Shown here one piece after another: positions 53,036 to 64,000 of a DNA stretch of 64,000 nt. Location: positions 124,001 through 188,000 of the forward strand of contig NW_005179073.1 of the NCBI RefSeq assembly GCF_000350225.1, given 5' to 3'. The notes below the pieces were generated by a model. It had not been told where the DNA came from and made no database searches. It saw only the letters and a list, made by a program, of their open reading frames with translations. How positions within the stretch are numbered: the stretch's first letter is position 1; each line of letters begins with the position of its first letter. This DNA is from Chondrus crispus. Lineage: Eukaryota; Rhodophyta; Florideophyceae; Gigartinales; Gigartinaceae. The translations under genes and the position numbers were made by a program.

Positions 53036-53080
53036 GGTTGAGGTATGAGAATAGAAGGATATAACGTAGCATACATAGTC
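53036..53080. repeat. right copy of the flanking repeat
   Basis: Same orientation as the copy at 50690. Just before it a short foldback, CCTCAACCA ... TGGTTGAGG (53011-53043), also gives an inverted relation to the left copy. Confidence 0.5.
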
Positions 53081-54199
53081 AAGAGTCCTCTACTTTGCTC
53101 GCCCCTCGGCAGTCGGCCGAGGTTCCGGCGCTGGCGGCCCCTGCCGCCACAGCAGCGGCAGGCCCTAATGGGTGCGGCGATGGAGGGGCGTTGTCGGACG
53201 AAACTAATCACCACCACGTGGACTCGGCGTTGGCTGGGATCTACAACGGTGAGCGCGGTGCGGTAGCCCGAGTAAACTCTACCTTTCTCTAACTCTCTTT
53301 TGCTTGGGACCAGATCTACACATACTGATCCTTCTCTTTTGCCACCCGACCACACCCACCGTCTCGTCCTACCCTACAACCTCAGCGCCCGTTCAGTCGC
53401 ACGCCCGTTCAATCCAACACCAGTTCACTAACCCTGTGCGCGGCTTTCGTGACAAATTTTTTTGGGGCCTTTCGGGTTTCTTTAGCATAACTCCAGTTTC
53501 AGACTGACTTAAGATATGAAACCAAGCCGGTTGGAACCGCACCGCCGAGACGTTTGTATTGATAAAAACAGATTCCGTCGTGGGGCAGTATTTCCTGCGA
53601 TAGGGCTGTCTCAATAAACAGGGGTTGGTCCGATAACTGAATCAGTCCATAACGTCACAATGGCACCAAATTTTGTAACTTTGGTGTGGGAGAACGGGAA
53701 CGATGAGGTTAGTACAAGTAGGGTACCCCCTATTTGGGACAATTTTCAGATTTTAAACACAAAAGTTCCAGAACTGGACCCCGAGCGCCGATTTGATGTC
53801 TACTGAGAGAGTAGAACACATCCTGTAGCACATAATTGACCACGGAGCATTTCTCAGATGAGACGGTCAGTTTCTTCAGGCAGTTCACTCAAGTCAAAAT
53901 GGGAAAAACGGAGCCCGTAAGTTGGACAGCATATGACAATCATGGCCCAAACATTTTAATCAGAATATGATTACAAGGCTGGAAAAACATATCAGTCGGC
54001 ACTGCCTGATCTCGGAACTGCGATTGAAAGCAAAGCATCAGCTGTGGGAAGTTATGGTATGTCGGTGACGCATACAGGACGAATAACCTCAACGCAATTA
54101 ATGTAATACACAACAACGGGAGCATTTTAATAATCTCAGTTGTCAACATGCAGTGCATCCTCTCCTAAAAATGCTTCGATAGTGCAAAACATTACGTGA
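53081..54199. other. intergenic
   Basis: Ala/Arg-rich short ORFs around 53.1-53.3 kb, otherwise AT-rich. No gene recognised. Confidence 0.3.
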
Positions 54200-57100
54200 G
54201 GAGAGGACAAAGCACCTGGCTGAAGTAGTATAAATAAGGGAAGAGTCGAGGCAGACTAGCTGCCAAGACAAGCGAAAAACAAAAACGAAGCCACGACAAT
54301 AAAAAGCGCGATTCCCCTCATTCGCCCGGTCTTGCCGGTTAACCTTTATTGTTCCCCCCTTTTCTTCTATTTTCTGCGACAGTCTAGACTTTAGGCTTAA
54401 TAGTTTTCTTTGCAGAAGAAAGAAACCTCAAGGATCTTGGAATTGTTCAACGTTTTGGAATCGCTACAAGAGTGGTCTCCCTACCTCTTCTTTGACATTA
54501 ACGCAGTACGTTTTATCAATTAAGAGGTATACCCATCATCCTTTTAAGGATAACTCTCACTGAAAAAATACAAGAGTAAGTTCTTTATTTTTTCGCTACC
54601 TCTAATATAGGAATATAGTTGCCAAACTAATTTCTATTCTAGTAGTATTAAATTCAGAAACAATCCGTAAACTCGGGGCACCGACCGCCCTTGTAGAAGA
54701 CCCAGAAGATCCCACCCTCGGCGCACGGTATCAACCCCGCACGCCTGAGGTAAATTGGGAAAGCGACGAGGAGACCTCCGTCTCCGTACTGGACCTCGTC
54801 GAAGAAGAAGCTACCCCGGCGGACCAACCGAGGCCGGAGGACAAGGTTTTTGGGGAGGAAGCGGAAATTGACGCACTAGGGGCGGGACAAAATTTACACG
54901 TGGACAACGCCCGTATTTTTAATCAAATTAAGTCTCCTTCTACTGTAGTGAAGGTACCATTATCTACGCTACATGAGGGCGTCAATCGAACGCTGTACTG
55001 CGTGGCTACAACGCGCATCCAGAAAAAGAAGCCCCCTGCACGCTCGCTCACGTGCCGCGTGTGCTAGGTCACCGTTACCGGTACCCATCAGCTACATCAG
55101 CACCAGGGTGGCAAGAGGCACTTCGCACGCGAAGCTCGCTATAAACCCGAGAGCGAGGGCTACCTGCTAGAGGTTTTGTCGTGCCTCCACGCACGACTTG
55201 GCGTCCCACCTCATCGGCGCCAACCACCGCCGTCGAGTCTTATACTTGCACGAGCATAAAGTAACGCGCAGTAATTAAATTTTTTAGTAACCAAAACATT
55301 TCGGTTCATTTTTCAAAACCCTCCTCGAAAATTGAAACACAAGTTTACAACACTTTTCCGAAAACACTTTTTGCTGTTTTTTGAAAAGTCGAATTACAAT
55401 TGTTGCATCCTACTGCAATTGCCCCCCTACGTGGTACACTACACTCTCCACACACACTTCCCACACGTGTGGACTCTAACACGTGTGGAAATTGAACACG
55501 TTTGGCACGTGTTTTTCGCGCACAAAATCGGAGACGGGTCACACATTGCACTAGGTTTGAAAATTGCACACGTGTTTACTACTGTATTAGCTGTGAGCGT
55601 TGCACACCTGTACGCGTATTCAGCTGGAATTAGTGTGAGCCATAAAAAAGTCAAATTTTCAGCATAATTGTAAGGTTGCAGAAAGCTTATTTTTTCTAAG
55701 GCTAAATTAACTTACTAAATTACTTTCTGGAGACTTTGACTCACCAAACACTATGGATAACAGAATTGACGAGGCAGCTATAGAGACCATCACCAAGGAA
55801 CTTAAAACGTATACACCACCATGTCCAGTTCACAATGATATTATATCAGTTATTACGCTACACATTACTAGCGCAAGATCTGATCATATTTTGGACACAG
55901 AACTAGTAGAAAGATTACGTGAAGACCTCCCTGTCGAAACTCTATATTCCGTCGAAGTACTGAAGGGCACCACGTTCGTTTTCGGAATCATCCGTGGCTT
56001 CTTACGTGCAGAAGGTGTAGAGTATATCAGACATCCTGCAACTGACTGCATCTCATGGGGATTAGTAAAAATGTTATACTCAGACTCGGACGACATCGAT
56101 ATTGCTTACGGGCTTGTTCAACACAAGAAAAGTAGCCGAGCATGTATGCCTACTAACAAGGAAATTGAACGTCAAGCCGGCCCACCAGTACAAGGTTATC
56201 CCCCTATGAGACGTGACTCCGAAGCAAGAGCCGCTCACAACATGGCATTGCCATTCAAGAACCAGGATAAATTCACCTGAAAACTGGGTGAGGACCTCAC
56301 GGAACACATCAATAACTACATTGATGCCGCTCAGGACTACAACCTTGACCAAACCAACAAACTTGCCTTTTTCCACAACATATTCGATGGAGAAACTAAG
56401 AGATTTTATCGAGAGAAGGTGAGGGACTTGTGTGGAAGTTTTGGTCAGGCATGCCAAGTTATGCAAGACGAATACAACAGCATAACTCGGCAGAACAGAA
56501 TCAGGAAGTACCTCCAGAGCCTGAGAATTCAATCTTTCATGCATGCCAAGAAGCTCAACACCGCAGAAGCTTTGGAAGAGTTACGTGAGATCATCACACG
56601 TTTTGCTCCTCAAGGACCACGGACTCACCGTTCCGAGGAAGACAAGGTGGAATACCTTTACAAGGCTGTCGTTGGTGCCCCGTGGGCCAAGTCAGCCCTT
56701 GCGAACTCGCAGTCCACATCTAATCCTTGGGATTTTCAACATCTGTATACGGCACTCGACGACGCCTGGCTTCAAGACCAGGAAGAGCAAGAAGGTAGAA
56801 AGAAAGATCTGAACATCGGTCAATCTTCCCTACATAAAGGGATAAAATCTTCATCCAAATATACTCCTGATCTTTACTACGAAGGTCAGAAATATTACGG
56901 ACGACCGAAGAAACCAGGATCACGCTTATCTGCCCCATTCAGGCCCCCTCAAGACAGCACAAAAGCCGATCAAAATGGGTTAGACCGTTATGGCAACCCC
57001 AGGCTATGCAACATTGTCAGGATTCCAGTCATTTCATCAGGGACTGCCCCAAGCCTCGCAACGTGATGCGAAATATCTCATCGCAAGTCAGGAGATATCC

Positions 57101-57335
57101 AAAGAGAAGCCATCAAATCCTCCTCGAACTCTGTCAACAAGTGGAGGATGCGCTGTTCTCTACAGACGAAGAAGACCCTTCTGCTATCCTTGTAGTGCAA
57201 TACCCGTCTCGGGTAGGGAGGAGGAAGGAAGTGAAAAAGGAAAAAAAATTGGATACTGTAGTCCGGGGTTGGGGGACACACGTGTGCGACGAAGCGCACG
57301 ATTATTTTAATTATTTAATTTTATTTACTAATTAG
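54200..57335 (+). mobile_element. LTR-retroelement remnant with zinc-finger ORF and gag
   Basis: An LTR-like start (TATAAATAAGG near 54229, AATAAA near 54299, then a CTACAAGAGTGGTCTCC stretch near 54468 that closely resembles CTACAAAAGTGGTCTCC of the next element). A long acidic coding stretch follows (from about 54650, WESDEETSVSVLDLVEEEA) and leads to a C-x2-C/H-x5-H finger (CRVC, HQGGKRH; about 55040-55110). From 55753 two gag-type ORFs follow: helical, LREIITRFAPQGPRTH, then CQDSSHFIRDC, a zinc knuckle with His/Cys spacing of gag nucleocapsid. No pol was recognised. Broken fossil with several breaks, probably old. The link between the zinc-finger stretch and the gag ORFs is inferred from order only. 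Confidence 0.5.
55461..55574. promoter_or_regulatory. cluster of CACGTG palindromes
   Basis: CCACACGTGTGG (55461-55472), ACACGTGTGG (55479), GCACGTGTTT (55505) and CACACGTGTTT (55567): four CACGTG cores within 114 bp, ahead of the gag ORFs. CACGTG is the G-box/E-box core bound by bHLH and bZIP factors. Confidence 0.45.
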
Positions 57336-58491
57336 ATCTAGAATCTAGAGCCGGGAGCTACTGTACTCGCCCCGGCGGGGCTCTATATAACTTAGCCCTT
57401 TGACCGAACAAGTCAATAAACCAACCCGAGTTGCCGGAGTTGAATGTCCCCCTTGGTCGAAGTCCGTCTCTATCAAGACGCTCCCTTTTACCTAAGCCTA
57501 CGGCATCCTCTATCGCTCGGGGTCCCCTTTTCCCATTTCTTTTCCCTTTATTTCCCTATCCTAATTTCCCTTAATCTTGAGTTGGTCCCACCTTGTAGGA
57601 TTGCCATCCGCAACGTGACGTCATTTGCCATCGGGCTTTTGTGTTGGTGCACCAGTGGTGCTTTTCTCAGTGTTGGTACCATCGGAATTCGGTTGCGACC
57701 GATCCGTTGTTGGTACTTTGCCATCGGGCAGTACGACGGTGTAGCGCTGCTACGTTCTCTTCTTTCCCGACGGGCTACGTTGCGACGTCCCCGTCGAAGA
57801 CCTTATCAAGGGTATAAGGTGTACAAGGCGCTCTTCGAGCATTGGATTTACGACCCATCGGACCAGGTTTACCTAAACAGCCCTCCGAACTCGTCGAGCA
57901 GTTGCCTTTACAAGTCTCTACCACCATTTACCGATCCCGGGCTGGGCCCTTCTCTTTGCCTCCCCCCTATCAGGGATCCGAGCTACTGCGGGCGGCAAAC
58001 CCGCTTAAAGAGGAGAGGGAGCTTCGAACACTCCGTAGCGCTGTGCCGTTGGCAGTTGTTGTTTTTGTTGCTGTTGTTTGTGTTGGACCGTCGGACCTTG
58101 GTCTCTGCCTAACAGGCGCATTGCACTACAAAAGTGGTCTCCCGACCTAGAATTTTTGTTTACTGTTCAGGAGACCCGACCTAGAATTTTTGTCGACGAC
58201 AGTCTCGGTCTGGAGACACACTACAAAAGTGGTCTGGGTAACGGACTCTTTTTTTATTTTCTTTTTGTTTGTAACTTTTTTGCTGCGTAGGTCCGCTCGT
58301 ACGAGCGATCAACAAGCGCACCCGGGGACGTCGGTCCCGGGGCGAGCAGAGCCGGATCGGCACGAGCGTCGAGGATCCCGAGGGGTCCTCGCACTCGGAG
58401 CCAGGCCAATACGGCCACGGACCCCGGAGATCAAGAATCCCCTACGGGGATAGCCGCCGACAAGACTGACCTCGACGAGAAGCTGGAGAAG

Positions 58492-60612
58492 ATGAGCAGC
58501 GAAATTCGCGAAGAAGCGAAGAAAAATCTCGAGGCTGAATTAGCCCTCGTCCGGAAGCAACTGGAGTTGCAAGCATCCGAGTTCCACACCGTTTTGGGAG
58601 AGCTGTCGGCTCGAGTGGATCTCGTCGAGAAGGAGCGAGGTGAGGCGACCGACGGTCTGGAGCCGGAGGTCCTAGCCTCGTTGAAAATTTCGGTCAAGGA
58701 CGCGAGGCGCGACGCGAATCAAGCCTTGGAGTCCTTAGGAAAATTTAGAACAAGCATCGATGACCGATTCGATCGCGCCGCGCAACGTCTCAAGGACCTC
58801 GAGCAGGCCGCGGATCAAGCTCCGCAAGGATCGGACGACGAGCCGCTCCCTTCGGGTAGAGAGGACGACCGTCGGTCGAAGAAGGACAAGCCCGCTCGGC
58901 AGCGGAGTTCCAAGTCGAAGCCCTCGAAGAAGGACAAGCGACGTACAAGCAGGGGTCACTGTAGTGACGATCCGGAGAACCGCGACTCACAGTCAGAGTC
59001 GCTTGGTCCCTCCGAAGATGGTAACGGCGGTTCGTCGAACCATTCGGGCGATTCCGAACGCCGTTCAGAAGACGGAAACGGAATTTCGTCAAGCAAGAAA
59101 ATTTTCTCCAGACGAGGCGGAGTCACTTCGTCTGCCTCGCGGAGAGACAAGGACGCGGAGCCCGAACATGTCGCAACGCGGCGCGGGCTGCGATGGGAGG
59201 AGTTGGAGGAGCTGAATCCGACCAACTACCTCTTCAAGAAGTTACTTTCGTACCGAACGTACCGCTTGCGGAACCCGCAGACATATTTGTCAAGTTCCCG
59301 GCGGACCGCCGTGCAAAAAATTAGGAAAGATATTCCGCCTAAGGTGAAGAAGGACAACACGTTCACAGGAGAGGACGGGGTCCTTGTGTTGGATTTTTTG
59401 GCAAAGTTAGTTCAAGAGTTTGATACTCAAGAAATGAACGAGGGGCAAGCGATCTGCCTGTTGCCTGAATTTTTAAGCGGCATCGCCTTGAGACAGTACA
59501 CTTCGGTGTCTCAGACGGCCGGGGCCCATCACGGAAAGATATCCGTTTGGCCAGAGGCCGTACAGTAGTTGTTGAGGAGTTTCGCAACCGACGAGGCGAT
59601 CCGTCAAGCCGTGCTCGCATTGCGAGAAGTTCAGCAAAGACCGTCTGAAGACGAGATGGAGTTTTATATCCGTCTGACGGACGCAAGCAACCGATGTGGA
59701 AACGTATATTCGATGGAAGAACAGATGACGATGTTTATTGAAGGACTCGATTCGAGTATCAAGCCGATGGTATCTCAATACCGGCAAGACAATCGGGACG
59801 TTTCATTTTTGAGACTAGTGAATTACGCGAAGGCGCATGGCTCGGCGAGCCGCGCTAAGGACAAGAAGACCAAGAAGGTCACGATTCAGACGCCGTCGAC
59901 GTTCAGGGCGGGGAAGAAGCCGAGGGCTTCTTATCCCGGTCGCAAAAGTCACGCCGCAGTCCATTTAGCCGACTCCATGTCCGCGTCAGATGAGCGCGGT
60001 GCGCATGGAAGTAGCGAAAATCACTACGAAGGAGCGTTAGTAGCCGAAGGCGAGTTCATTGAGCCATCGGAGGGCTACGGACACGAGGACTACGGGGACA
60101 GCGGGTCGTCAACTTTACCGACGCCTGCATACACGACGGAGTCGTTTTCAGAGCCCACGGATCCCGTGATGATGTTTCGGGGGCGCGGCCACACGCCGGC
60201 GCCGCGCATTCCGATGGAAGACAAGGGTACGACGTTTCGAAGGCCAGGCTGGATGGGAAGGCTGCAACGCCAAGGAAGGCCGCCGGCCCGTGGAGGACCT
60301 AGGACGCCGTATCCCGTCAAGACGCACGGTCTGGTGTGCTATCATTGCTATGAAAAGGGGCACGCCGCGCCAACGTGCATTCTTTCCCTCCGGGAAATGC
60401 ACCGAGTTTTGGAAAATTATGAGGCGTTGTCTCCCATGGAGAGGTTAGGGATACCATCGACGAGTTACCTGAAGGTCAAGAATTGGTTCAATTCGCAGAC
60501 GGCGAGCACGCCGAGTGCTTCAACGCCGAGGTCGAACCAACCCTTCAGAGGGCCCACCGCGGGGCCCGCGCCGTCGGATGTGAGAAGGATCCCGCAACGG
60601 CAGGAAAACTAG
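58492..60612 (+). pseudogene. gag region of the Ty3/gypsy element
   Basis: N-terminal coiled coil (EIREEAKKNLEAELALVRKQ), a long Ser/Arg/Lys-rich charged linker, a capsid-type helical domain (from LDFLAKLVQEFDTQ to EDEMEFYIRLTDASNRCG) and a CCHC-type knuckle (CYHCYEKGHAAPTC) near the end. The coiled-coil and charged N-terminal part is long for gypsy gag. Confidence 0.75.
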
Positions 60613-63600
60613 AGAGGGGAATCTCGCATGAGTCGCGAGAGGCACAGGGTCGACGTACTGTGCCCGGGGCTCAGCCTCGTTCCCCGTCTCTAAAGGAAAA
60701 ATCAGGCCTCGAGGAGGAGGTTGTTGGATTGGTGGATAAGCCCAAAGGGCCAGCTCAAGTCAAGAAAATTTTGAGCCGAGCCCGAGATCATCCGCTGGAA
60801 GAAGTTCGAAGACCCTGGTACAGGGTTAAGCGAAGGGAGTGTCCCGAGAAGATTTTGGTCCTTGCGCGAAAAAACTACAAAGTTTACGCGGACATCGGAC
60901 CCACAATTGGATTGATGAGCCGGGTGTTGTCTGTTTTAGACACCGGCGCGGGACCAAACCTTGTGCGAAAATCGGAACTCCCAGCTGGAATGGAATCTCT
61001 ACTGTCCTACGGACCGACCCAAGATATCGGCGACGCGAACAATAGGCCACTCCGGACTCTCGGCACAATTAGAATGCCTGTGAGGCTTGGAAAATTTGTG
61101 GCCGCAGCCGAGTTTATTGTATGCGAAAAACTAGCCGTCCCGCTAATTCTAGGCGCGGACTACTGTGACCGGTTTGTGGAAGCAATTTATCCAAGGAAGA
61201 AAACGGTTGAGTTGGCGGATTTCTCGGAGGTTCCGATAGTTAGGCGGTTCTCGACGAGAAAAGGGAAGAAGAATCTCGTCGCGGGAGAGGACGAGAATGA
61301 TGGAAAGGGGGAGCGAATTTTCCCGAAGGTAAAAGTGGCAAGAGCCACGACTATCGAGCCAGGGACGCAACGCGTCGTGGAATTCACCTCGAAGAGGGCG
61401 GGCTTGGTGGTGGTTCAGCCGTACTCTTCGTTGTACGAAAGGCACGGGTTGACGTGCACGAATGGTGTCGTTCAGGTTGAGCCTGACAGGCCATTTCGTT
61501 TACTCGTTGCGAATTTTAGGACGTACCCTGTCAGGGTGCAAAAAGGCCAAGTGGTGGCAGAATTATTACCGCACCCGAGAGCCGCGCTCGAGAGCAAAAC
61601 CACCATTGGTGAAGTTCTCGGAATTCAAGAAAGGAAGAAGGAGAATTTTCCTAATTCCACCAAGACGCCTACGGGCGAGACAAGAGGCGAACCGTCGGAT
61701 CAAGCGCGCGAAGACCAGCCAGAAGAACGGTCGGCAGAGCTCTCCGCGTCGGCATGTACGAAGCCGCAACGCAGGATTGAGCCGCCACCGCCGGACCTGG
61801 AGGACCTCGACCTGAGCCACGTGCCGGAACGGCTGCGCGAGCAGTTCCGTCGGATGTTGAAGAAGTATTCAAGGATGTGGGATGGGACGCTTGGCGAAAT
61901 TAATACCACCGTCCATCGGATCGAGTTGATACCCGAGACTCGCCCCATCGCACAAGCCCCGTATCGGGCCGGGCCTAAAGCCCGCGAAGTAGAAGATGCA
62001 GAGGTGCAGAAGATGTTGGAGGCAGGAGTGATAGAACCAGCGCAGTCAGAATGGGCGTCGCCCGTGTTGCTGGTGCCAAAGCCGGATGGGTCAATGCGTT
62101 TTTGCGTAGACTACCGCAGGCTGAACGCAGTAACGGTGAAGGACACGTACCCCTTACCGCGCATGGATGAGTGCCTGGACTCGCTTGGTGACACCAAGGT
62201 TTTCTCCGCGTTGGACGCGATTTCGGGATATTGGCAGATGCCTATCCCTGAGTGCGACCGCGACAAGACCGCATTTTCGTGTCACTCAGGTCTGTATCGC
62301 TTCTCAAGAATGCCCTTCGGGCTAACTAACGCGCCAGCGACGTTTCAGAGAGCAATGGATATCCTGCTCTCTCCGTTCCGTTGGAAATGCTGTTTGGTGT
62401 ATCTAGACGACATAATCATTTTTAGCAAGTCGTGGGAGGAGCACATCGTGCACGTGGATGAAATACTTTCCGTATTAGAAAAGGCAGGTGTCAAGCTCAA
62501 GCTTCGCAAGTGCGAATTTTTCGTGGAAAAGATCAAGTACCTGGGCCACGTCGTCCGCCCAGGTACGCTAGAAGTCGATGTCGCGCGAACCGCCGCGTTG
62601 GAACAAGTGCGGTACCCGCGAACACAGACACAGCTCAGGAGCTTCCTGGGACTCTGCAATGTCTACGGCAGGTTCGTTCAGCAGTATGCGAAAATTGGGC
62701 AGCCTCTAAACCAACTACTGAAGAAAGGACAACCGGTCCAGTTGGAAGGATTCGACGAAACGTGCAAGAAAGCTTTTCATAAGCTCAAGGACGCCATCTT
62801 GGCACCGCCGGTGTTGGCGCTGCCGAAGAAGGACCTACCCTACTCGGTAGATACCGATACAAGCGACTACCAAATAGGCGCTTTACTATTTCAAACACAC
62901 CCGGATGCGCAACGCAAACCCATCGGGTTCTTTTCAAGAACGTTAGCCGCAGCCGAGAGAAACTATTTTGTATCAGAAAAAGAATGTCTAGCGGTAATTT
63001 GGGCCCTACAGACTTTAAGACCATATCTATGTGGCGAGCACTTCGTCGTGCATACCGACCATGCCTCAATGAGGTGGTTGGTGAACGTAACCGACCCCAG
63101 CGGGAGATTAATCCGATGGAGGCTACGCCTCTCGGAATTCGATTTTGAAATCAAGTACAAAAAGGGAAAGGCTAACAGCCAGGCGGACGCTTTGTCAAGG
63201 TTGCGAACCGCAGGAGAAACCGTCGACGAAATCGACGACGAAATCCCTTGCTTTATGGCCGAACCGGCCGAGGGTACAGTGGAGGACGAGGAAAGTATTG
63301 ACGCGGCAGACGACATCCTCGCTCTTGAGGGGGGGACCGCCCCTGATCGCCTCGATCAATTCCAAGCTGTCACTCCGGAGGAGCTCATTCGCGAGCAAGC
63401 CGTCGACCCCTTCTGCAACCGCATCAAGGAAGAAATGGACGCCGGAAAGGTGAGAACGTTCAGCACGGAGACCGAGGAACTCGAAGGAACTCTATGCCGT
63501 ACCGCGGCAGAGTTTGTACAAGTGGTAATACCACAATCGTTAAGGGACGGCGTCCTAGGGTTGAGCCACTACGCAAAATTGGCAGGTCACCCGGGAGGCA

Positions 63601-64000
63601 GGAAACTTTACAAGACTTTGAGAAGATATTTTTATTGGCCTACGATGGCCCTAGACTGCTATGCAGTCGCGAAGAATTGCGCCGCATGTGCGCGAGAAAG
63701 GGTGAAGTTAAGAAAAACACGAAGGAAATGAAGCTGTTCACGCCCAAAGCGCCGCTGAAATTTGTCGCCATCGACATCCTCGGCGAGCTAATTACAACTA
63801 AGCGAGGAAATCGGTATATTCTCGTGATCAGCGATCGATACTCGAAACTGGTACGAACCGTACCGTTGAAAAAGATATCAGCTGCGCACATCGCACAAGC
63901 CTTCGTTCACCATTGGGTATTCGTGTACGGACCGCCGGTCAAGCTGCTGTCCGACAATGGAACACAGTTCACGGCCCGGTTCTTTCAGAATGTCTGCCGA
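60483..64000 (+). pseudogene. pol region of the Ty3/gypsy element
   Basis: In order: aspartic protease (VLDTGAGPNLVRKSEL), a linker, reverse transcriptase (FCVDYRRLNAVTVKDTYPLP, SALDAISGYWQMPI, YLDDIIIFSK), RNase H (YSVDTDTSDYQIGALLFQ, then YFVSEKECLAVIWAL), integrase zinc domain (HYAKLAGHPGGRKLY and CAACAR) and the beginning of the integrase core, with VAIDILGELIT and LLSDNGTQFTA just before the window end. All RT catalytic residues are present. Probably close to whole. Confidence 0.85.

Larger units (their letters stand above)
57336..64000 (+). mobile_element. Ty3/gypsy LTR retrotransposon, cut by the window end
   Basis: Starts with an LTR-like region (TATATAACTTAG near 57384, AATAAA near 57414) and a leader with repeated CACTACAAAAGTGGTCT (58123, 58219) and GACCTAGAATTTTTGT (58146, 58169). 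Then gag (58492-60612) and pol (60483 to the window end). The pol order protease-RT-RNase H-integrase defines Ty3/gypsy. pol begins inside the end of gag in another frame, as in families that use programmed frameshifting. The copy looks nearly whole, with perhaps one or two breaks. The 3' LTR is outside the window, so age cannot be estimated. Confidence 0.85.

Noticed and set aside
1-64000. CRISPR arrays, operons, ribosome binding sites, rRNA genes
   Set aside because: None seen; gene structure (intron, tails, transit peptides, LTR elements) is eukaryotic.

Overview
The window looks like nuclear DNA of a photosynthetic eukaryote, most likely a florideophyte red alga of the Chondrus kind. This is inferred from compact, mostly intronless genes, a START-domain protein with a plastid-type leader, a cryptochrome/photolyase-family gene, about 50% GC and heavy LTR and DNA-transposon load. 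The species cannot be proved from the sequence alone. A 289-base run of N (49068-49356) marks an assembly gap.

Layout. 0-16 kb is gene-dense: the 3' end of a LINE with a restriction-like endonuclease (2-712); two tandem MRE11 genes, the first with a wrecked phosphoesterase active site (1588-3804) and the second intact (5594-8029); a COQ10/START-like gene (8448-9230, minus); a small secreted ORF (9745-9933); a two-exon secreted Pro/Gln-rich protein (10644-11543, minus); and a very long cryptochrome/photolyase-family gene (11962-16032, minus). 18.6-25 kb is a nest of DNA transposons. A pogo-like element (18620-22527) was split by a PIF/Harbinger element (18830-22221) that also holds a Crypton-type tyrosine recombinase gene, and a second pogo-like element follows (22746-25028). 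25.2-32 kb is a broken LTR retrotransposon on the minus strand. Antisense to its gag-pol, it carries an ORF that opens with a near-perfect histone H3 tail. One of its LTRs was hit by a pogo-type MITE.

32-42 kb is gene-poor and rich in palindromes, foldbacks and short tandem repeats, including a duplicated ~0.4 kb unit with covarying palindromes at 34.5-35.8 kb. 42.3-49.1 kb holds two convergent host genes: a 1621-residue single-pass membrane protein with a REJ/PKD-like ectodomain, and a GT14 (core-2/I-branching/xylosyltransferase type) Golgi glycosyltransferase whose 5' end lies in the N gap. 50.9-52.8 kb is an island of two unrecognised ORFs between diverged repeats, possibly an old RNA-virus capsid fossil. 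54.2-57.3 kb is a retroelement remnant with a zinc-finger ORF and gag. 57.3 kb to the window end is a Ty3/gypsy element (gag, protease, RT, RNase H, integrase) cut by the window edge.

The host genes point to DNA double-strand break repair (MRE11), light sensing or photorepair, plastid or mitochondrial lipid/quinone handling, and cell-surface or matrix glycobiology. No operon-like relation is expected or seen. Neighbours are independent transcription units, and several are separated by repeats that share a TACTGTA/GTACAGTAC-type word.
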